Positions 60,008 to 64,000 of a DNA stretch of 64,000 bases are shown piece by piece. Position 1 is the stretch's first letter, and the number at the start of each line of letters is the position of its first letter. Position numbers and translations under genes: made by a program. The notes beneath the pieces were generated by a model. That model was given only the letters and a program-made list of their open reading frames with translations, did no database searches and was not told the origin of the DNA. The stretch covers positions 1,116,001-1,180,000 of the forward strand of contig NZ_JAUSVA010000002.1 in NCBI RefSeq assembly GCF_030813695.1, in the 5' to 3' direction. The stretch comes from Kitasatospora herbaricolor. Its GTDB lineage: Bacteria > Actinomycetota > Actinomycetes > Streptomycetales > Streptomycetaceae.

Positions 60008-60454
60008 CTACTCGCCGATGTCCTCGTACCAGAGCTCCGGGCGCTCCGCGACGAAGCCGCGCATCAGGGCGGCGCACTCCTCGTCGTCCAGCACCGTCAC
60101 CCGCACCCCGTGCTCGGCCAGCCAGTCGTGCCCGCCGTGGAAGGTCCTCGCCTCCCCCACCACGACCCGGCCGATGCCGAACTGCCGGACCAGGCCGCTG
60201 CAGTACCAGCAGGGCGAGAGCGTGGTCACCATGGTCGTCCGGGCGTAGCCGCGCAGCCGGCCGGCCGCGCGGAAGGCCGCCGTCTCGGCGTGCACGGACG
60301 GGTCGCCGTCCTGGACCCGGCGGTTGCGGCCACGGCCCAGCAGGACGCCGTCGGGGCCGAAGAGGGCGGCGCCGACCGGGATCCCGCCCTCGGCGAGGCC
60401 GCGCCGGGCCTCCTCCAGCGCCACCGCCAGCATCGCCCGCTCGTCGGTCGTCAT
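60008..60454 (-). CDS. cytosine/nucleoside deaminase-fold protein
   Basis: 148 residues. Zinc site His55-Ala-Glu57 (VHAETAAF) and PCWYC with Cys82 and Cys85, i.e. the cytidine deaminase fold. The N-terminus EGGIPVGAALFGPDGVLLGRGRNRRVQDGDPSVHAE is very close in pattern to yeast-type cytosine deaminase. Hydrolytic deamination of cytosine or a related base is the likely reaction. ATG 60454. Confidence 0.88.
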   Translation of the reverse strand: MTTDERAMLAVALEEARRGLAEGGIPVGAALFGPDGVLLGRGRNRRVQDGDPSVHAETAAFRAAGRLRGYARTTMVTTLSPCWYCSGLVRQFGIGRVVVGEARTFHGGHDWLAEHGVRVTVLDDEECAALMRGFVAERPELWYEDIGE

Positions 60455-60523
60455 CCCGTCACTGTCGCGGGGCCGCCGGGCCGGCGCAAGCCGCCGGGCG
60501 GCCCGGGTTCAGCGGCCCGGGGT

Positions 60524-61873
60524 TCAGGGGGCGAGCGGCAGCGGGGGCAGCGGGCCCTGCCAGAGCCAGGCGTCCAGCAGGGCGTCGAGCCGGCGGTCGG
60601 TGTAGCGGCCGGCGTGCGCGACCAGGTCGGCGGTGCCGACCACGCCGTGCCGGTGTATCGCCGTCCAGTCCTTGACCATCCGGAAGAACGCCTGCTCGCC
60701 CAGGGCGCAGCGCAGCGCGTGCACGGTCAGCCCGCCGCGCTCGTAGAGCCGGTCGTCGAACATGAGCTTCCTGCCCGGGTCGGCCAGCCGGAGGTCCTGC
60801 GGCAGCGCGGCGAGCTTGGCGTGCGCGGTGGCCGCGTGCTGCGCCGCCGTACGGCCGCCGGAGCGCTCGGCCCAGAGCCACTCGGCGTACTTGGCGAAGC
60901 CCTCGTTCAGCCAGATGTGCCGCCAGTCGGCGATCGTCACGCTGTTGCCGAACCACTGGTGGGCCAGCTCGTGGGCGACCAGCCGCTCGGAGCCCCGGAT
61001 GCCGTCCAGGTGGTTGGCCCCGAAGGTGGACACCCCCTGCGCCTCGAACGGGACGTCCAGCTCCTCGTCCGCGACGACCACCGCGTACTCGCCGAACGGG
61101 TAGGGCCCGAAGAGTTCCTCGAAGAGGTGCATCATCTGCGGCTGGCGGCCGAAGTCGTGGGTGAACCGGGGCATCAGCGGGGTGGGCAGGTAGGCGGTCT
61201 GCGGCACCCGGCGCAGCGGCTCGACCCCGGCGGCGGGGTCGGTGACCCGGAGCGTCTCGTACTGGCCGATCGAGACCGTCACCAGGTAGCTGGAGGTGGG
61301 CGCCGCCTGCTCGTAGACCCAGGTGGTGCTGGAGGCGCGGGTGGTGCGGGTGAGCAGCCGGCCACCGACGATCACCGTGTAGGGCGAGGGCGTGGTGATC
61401 GAGATCTGGTACGAGGCCTTGTCCGCCGGCCGGTCGTTGCAGGGGTACCAGGACGGCGCGCCGACGGGCTGGCTGGCGACCAGCGCGCCGTCCGTCAGCT
61501 CCTCCCAGCCGAGGCCGCCCCACTGGCTGCGGACCGGCTTCGGGTTGCCGGTGTAGTGCACCTCGACGGTGAAGGCGGCGCCGGCCGCGAGGGCCTTGGC
61601 CGGCCGGATCCGCAGCTTGCCGGCCCGGTGGGTGTAGTGCGCGGCCCGCCCGTCCACCAGGATCCGGCCGATCCGGAAGTCGGCCAGGTCGAGCGCGAAC
61701 TCGCGCAGCGGCTCGGCCCCCGCGACCGCGCTGAGCCTCGCCGTGCCGCCGAGCCGGTTGGGGCCGGGCCGGTAGTCCAGCGCCAGTTCGTAGCGGTGGA
61801 CCCGGTACCGGGCGTCGCCGTGTCCCGGGAAGTAGGTGTCCACGCCGGGGGCGGGCAGCTGCTTGGGACTCAC
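60524..61873 (-). CDS. M1 family zinc metallopeptidase
   Basis: 449 residues; GTG 61873. N-terminal beta-saddle domain (RYELALDYRPGPNRLGGTARL), then the thermolysin-like domain with HELAHQWFGN (His301, Glu302, His305) and the third ligand Glu324 in NEGFAKYAEW. The N-exopeptidase motif GAMEN of classical M1 enzymes is replaced by FEAQGVSTFG. No signal peptide. The C-terminal helical domain of long aminopeptidases is absent, as in short actinobacterial M1 proteins. Lies just downstream of the Pls-type synthetase gene on the same strand. Confidence 0.9.
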   Translation of the reverse strand: MSPKQLPAPGVDTYFPGHGDARYRVHRYELALDYRPGPNRLGGTARLSAVAGAEPLREFALDLADFRIGRILVDGRAAHYTHRAGKLRIRPAKALAAGAAFTVEVHYTGNPKPVRSQWGGLGWEELTDGALVASQPVGAPSWYPCNDRPADKASYQISITTPSPYTVIVGGRLLTRTTRASSTTWVYEQAAPTSSYLVTVSIGQYETLRVTDPAAGVEPLRRVPQTAYLPTPLMPRFTHDFGRQPQMMHLFEELFGPYPFGEYAVVVADEELDVPFEAQGVSTFGANHLDGIRGSERLVAHELAHQWFGNSVTIADWRHIWLNEGFAKYAEWLWAERSGGRTAAQHAATAHAKLAALPQDLRLADPGRKLMFDDRLYERGGLTVHALRCALGEQAFFRMVKDWTAIHRHGVVGTADLVAHAGRYTDRRLDALLDAWLWQGPLPPLPLAP

Positions 61874-61946
61874 CGGTTCGTACGCTCCCTGCGTTCTCTG
61901 ACCTGCGATGTGCGGTGTACCGCGTGCGGTGTGCTGGCTTGCGGGC

Positions 61947-62052
61947 GGGGCGGGTGTGCTCCGGGTTAAGAGTGTGCCCTGAGTTCCGGGTATGGCGTGC
62001 GGGGCGGGTGTGCTCTGCGGGATGACTGGTGCTCGGCGGGGCGGGTGTGGTC
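61947..62052. repeat. GGGGCGGGTGTGSTC repeat, three dispersed copies
   Basis: Copies at 61947-61961, 62001-62015 and 62038-62052 (last with one change) in the 304-bp gap 61874-62177 between the M1 peptidase and the synthetase gene. No promoter was identified for the peptidase gene. Confidence 0.65.
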
Positions 62053-62177
62053 TGCGGGGCGGGCGGGGCCTGGGTTGCGGGTGGGCGGGGCGGACGCGGT
62101 CGGGCGGCGCCCGCCCCCGGCACGGCGGGCGTGCCGGGGGCGGTGCCGCCGTCCGGTCTGCGGTACGCGAGGGCCCG

Positions 62178-64000
62178 CTACGCCTGCCAGGCCTCGATGG
62201 GGTTGCCCAGCCACCGGGTGTCCGGCGGGACGGACTCGGCCCGCATCACCAGCGAGGCCGGCCCCAGGGTGCTCCGGGCCCCGACGGTACTGCCGGGCAG
62301 GACGATCCCGCCAGGGCCGAGCGTGGCGCCCTCGCGAAGGATCACAGTATCCATCCGCATGATCCGGTCGTGGAAGAGGTGGGTCTGGACGACGCAGCCG
62401 CGGTTGATCGTCACCCCGTCGCCCAGGGTGACCAGGTCCGCCTCCGGCAGCCAGTAGCTCTCGCACCACACGCCCCGGCCGACCCGGGCCCCCAGCCCGC
62501 GGAGCCAGAGGTTGAGCACCGGCGTGCCCGGCACCGCGCCGATCAGCCACGGCACCGCCAGCACCTCGACGAAGGTGTCGGCCAGCTCGTTGCGCCAGAC
62601 GAAACCGCTCCAGAGCGGGTGCTCCACCGCGCGGAACCGGCCGACCAGCAGCCACTTCGCGGCGATCGACACCAGGCAGGCGACCGTGCCGGCGGCGATC
62701 AGCAGCACCCCGGAGAGCAGCGCGGCCAGCAGCACGGAGCCCGCCTCGGCCAGCCACGCCAGCCCGGCCAGGGTCAGCACGCCCAGCGCTGCGGAGGCCA
62801 GCACCGGCACCAGCCGGCAGACCTCGACCAGCCCGCGGGCCCAGAGCAGCCGGGCCGGCGGGTCGTAGGTGAGGCTCTGGTCGCCGGCATCCGCGGAGCG
62901 CGGCAGCCGCATCGGCGGCATGCCCAGGTAGGAGCTGCCCTTCTTGGCCTTCTTCGGGGTGGCGGACAGCACGCCCACCAGGCCCCGGTCCGGGACGGCC
63001 CGGCCGGGCGCGGTCATCCCGGAGTTGCCCAGGAAGGCCCGCTCGCCGATCTCGGCCTCGCCGAGCCGCAGCCAGCCGCCGCCCAGCTCGTACGGCGCGA
63101 TCAGGGTGTCGTCGGCCAGGAAGGCGCCGTCACCGACGGTGGTCAGGCTGGGCAGCGCCAGCACCGTCGACACCTCGGCGCCGCTGCCGACCTTCATGCC
63201 CAGCGCACGCAGCCACAGCGGCGTGACCAGGCCCGCGTACAGCGGGAAGAGCGTCTCCCGGGCCAGGTCCATCAGCTGGCTGACCGTCCAGGCCTGCCAG
63301 CCGATCCGGCCGTGCAGCGGGTGGTGGCCCGGCCGCAGGCCCACGCTCAGCAGCCGGACGGCGGCCACCAGCAGCACCGCGTACGTCAGGCCGAAGGCCA
63401 GGGTGGCGGGCAGCACCGCGAGGAGCGCGCCGCGCAGGGCCTCGGCCAGGGTGTCGCCGGGCCGGACGAAGCCGCTGACCACGACGAGGGCGGCCAGCGA
63501 GGAGAGGACCGGGAGCAGGCTCAGCCCGAGGCCGCTGGCACCGTACGCGGCCGCCCAGCGGGCCCGGCGCCGCGGGCGCTGCTTGGGCCAGCTCCGGTCG
63601 GCCTTGCCGAGCTTCCTGGCGGGGGCGCCGCCCCAGCGCTGGCCGGTCGGCACCTGGCCGGTGACGCCCGAGCCGGGCGCGACCTCGGCCCGCTTGCCGA
63701 CCCGGGAGCCGGGGAAGAGCGTGCTGCGGGTGCCGACCACGGCGCCCGAGCCGATCCGGACGGTGCCGACCTCCAGCCGGTCGCCGTCCAGCCAGTAGCC
63801 GGAGAGGTCGACCTCGGCCTCGACGGCGCAACCCCGGCCGAGCCGGAGCATGCCGGTGACCGGCGGCAGCGAGTGCAGGTCGGTCTCGGGGGCGATCCGG
63901 GCACCCAGCGCCCGGCCGTACCGGACCAGCCAGGCGCCGGACAGCGAGGTCGCCCCGCTCAGCTCGGCGAGCCGCTCGGCGGTCCACAGCCGCAGGTGGA
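62178..64000 (-). CDS. Pls/PosA-family non-ribosomal peptide synthetase, C-terminal part
   Basis: 607 residues are visible; the gene begins beyond the window. Reading from the edge (HLRLWTAERLAELSGATSL) there are hexapeptide-type left-handed helix stretches (VRIGSGAVVGTRSTLFPGSRVGKRAEV, ILREGATLGPGGIVLPGSTVGARSTLG) alternating with three pairs of membrane helices, as in epsilon-poly-lysine synthetase, whose C-terminal half has six helices around three tandem soluble domains. The adenylation and thiolation domains should lie just outside the window. The product cannot be told from this part; family members make epsilon-poly-lysine, poly-diaminopropionate or other cationic isopeptides. The M1 peptidase follows. 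Confidence 0.88.
   Translation of the reverse strand, partial: HLRLWTAERLAELSGATSLSGAWLVRYGRALGARIAPETDLHSLPPVTGMLRLGRGCAVEAEVDLSGYWLDGDRLEVGTVRIGSGAVVGTRSTLFPGSRVGKRAEVAPGSGVTGQVPTGQRWGGAPARKLGKADRSWPKQRPRRRARWAAAYGASGLGLSLLPVLSSLAALVVVSGFVRPGDTLAEALRGALLAVLPATLAFGLTYAVLLVAAVRLLSVGLRPGHHPLHGRIGWQAWTVSQLMDLARETLFPLYAGLVTPLWLRALGMKVGSGAEVSTVLALPSLTTVGDGAFLADDTLIAPYELGGGWLRLGEAEIGERAFLGNSGMTAPGRAVPDRGLVGVLSATPKKAKKGSSYLGMPPMRLPRSADAGDQSLTYDPPARLLWARGLVEVCRLVPVLASAALGVLTLAGLAWLAEAGSVLLAALLSGVLLIAAGTVACLVSIAAKWLLVGRFRAVEHPLWSGFVWRNELADTFVEVLAVPWLIGAVPGTPVLNLWLRGLGARVGRGVWCESYWLPEADLVTLGDGVTINRGCVVQTHLFHDRIMRMDTVILREGATLGPGGIVLPGSTVGARSTLGPASLVMRAESVPPDTRWLGNPIEAWQA

Overview
The window is very GC-rich DNA with strong third-position G/C bias, many GTG and TTG starts, 4-bp start/stop overlaps, snapalysin- and 'streptophobe'-type genes, several apparently leaderless promoters and one rare TTA leucine codon. 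All of this points to a Streptomycetaceae chromosome (Streptomyces or Kitasatospora). No rRNA, tRNA, CRISPR array, transposase or integrase was recognised.

Layout. 1-8.1 kb: end of a DUF885 protein, an AraC-type remnant, a PadR/membrane-protein pair, a secreted NlpC/P60 endopeptidase, a DoxX protein, a Pit phosphate transporter with a small membrane partner, and a VIT/CCC1 metal transporter. 8.3-15.9 kb: a CoA-transferase pair (scoAB) divergent from a five-gene branched-chain-amino-acid-type ABC operon ending in an alpha/beta hydrolase. 16.3-22.1 kb: secreted PHB-depolymerase-like esterase, snapalysin with divergent LysR gene, XRE-cupin/GNAT pair, and an alpha/beta hydrolase behind a 17-codon leader ORF. 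22.3-33.6 kb: sugar regulon (LacI regulator, lipoprotein, permease, ATPase) facing a secreted GH92 alpha-mannosidase, with two matching LacI-type operators between them; then a secreted subtilase, an unknown protein and a secreted barwin/expansin-like protein.

33.7-44.3 kb is the accessory-looking region: a free-standing carrier protein, an acyl-AMP ligase, a lone condensation-type protein with an altered motif, and an N,N-dimethylformamidase-beta-like protein with a propeller-like tail. The ligase and dimethylformamidase-like genes share an almost identical promoter/operator module. Next to them lie a P-loop kinase-like protein, a MarR regulator, a Zn-ribbon/OB-fold (DUF35) protein, and a TetR/acyl-CoA dehydrogenase pair with four copies of a palindromic operator. 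I regard this as the best candidate for an undescribed small-molecule system.

44.6-51.1 kb: a complete PTS-type dihydroxyacetone kinase locus (dhaK, dhaL, EI-like protein, dhaM, HPr-like protein, IclR regulator) that carries its own phosphorelay and, in front of dhaK, an apparent remnant of an aquaporin/glycerol-facilitator gene. 51.1-59.4 kb: a signalling/export module (double-FHA ABC transporter with a TTA codon, SH3-like protein, Ser/Thr kinase, multi-pass membrane protein, anchored low-complexity protein). 59.5-64 kb: SnoaL-like protein, cytidine-deaminase-fold protein, M1 metallopeptidase, and the C-terminal part of a Pls/PosA-family non-ribosomal peptide synthetase that runs off the window edge.
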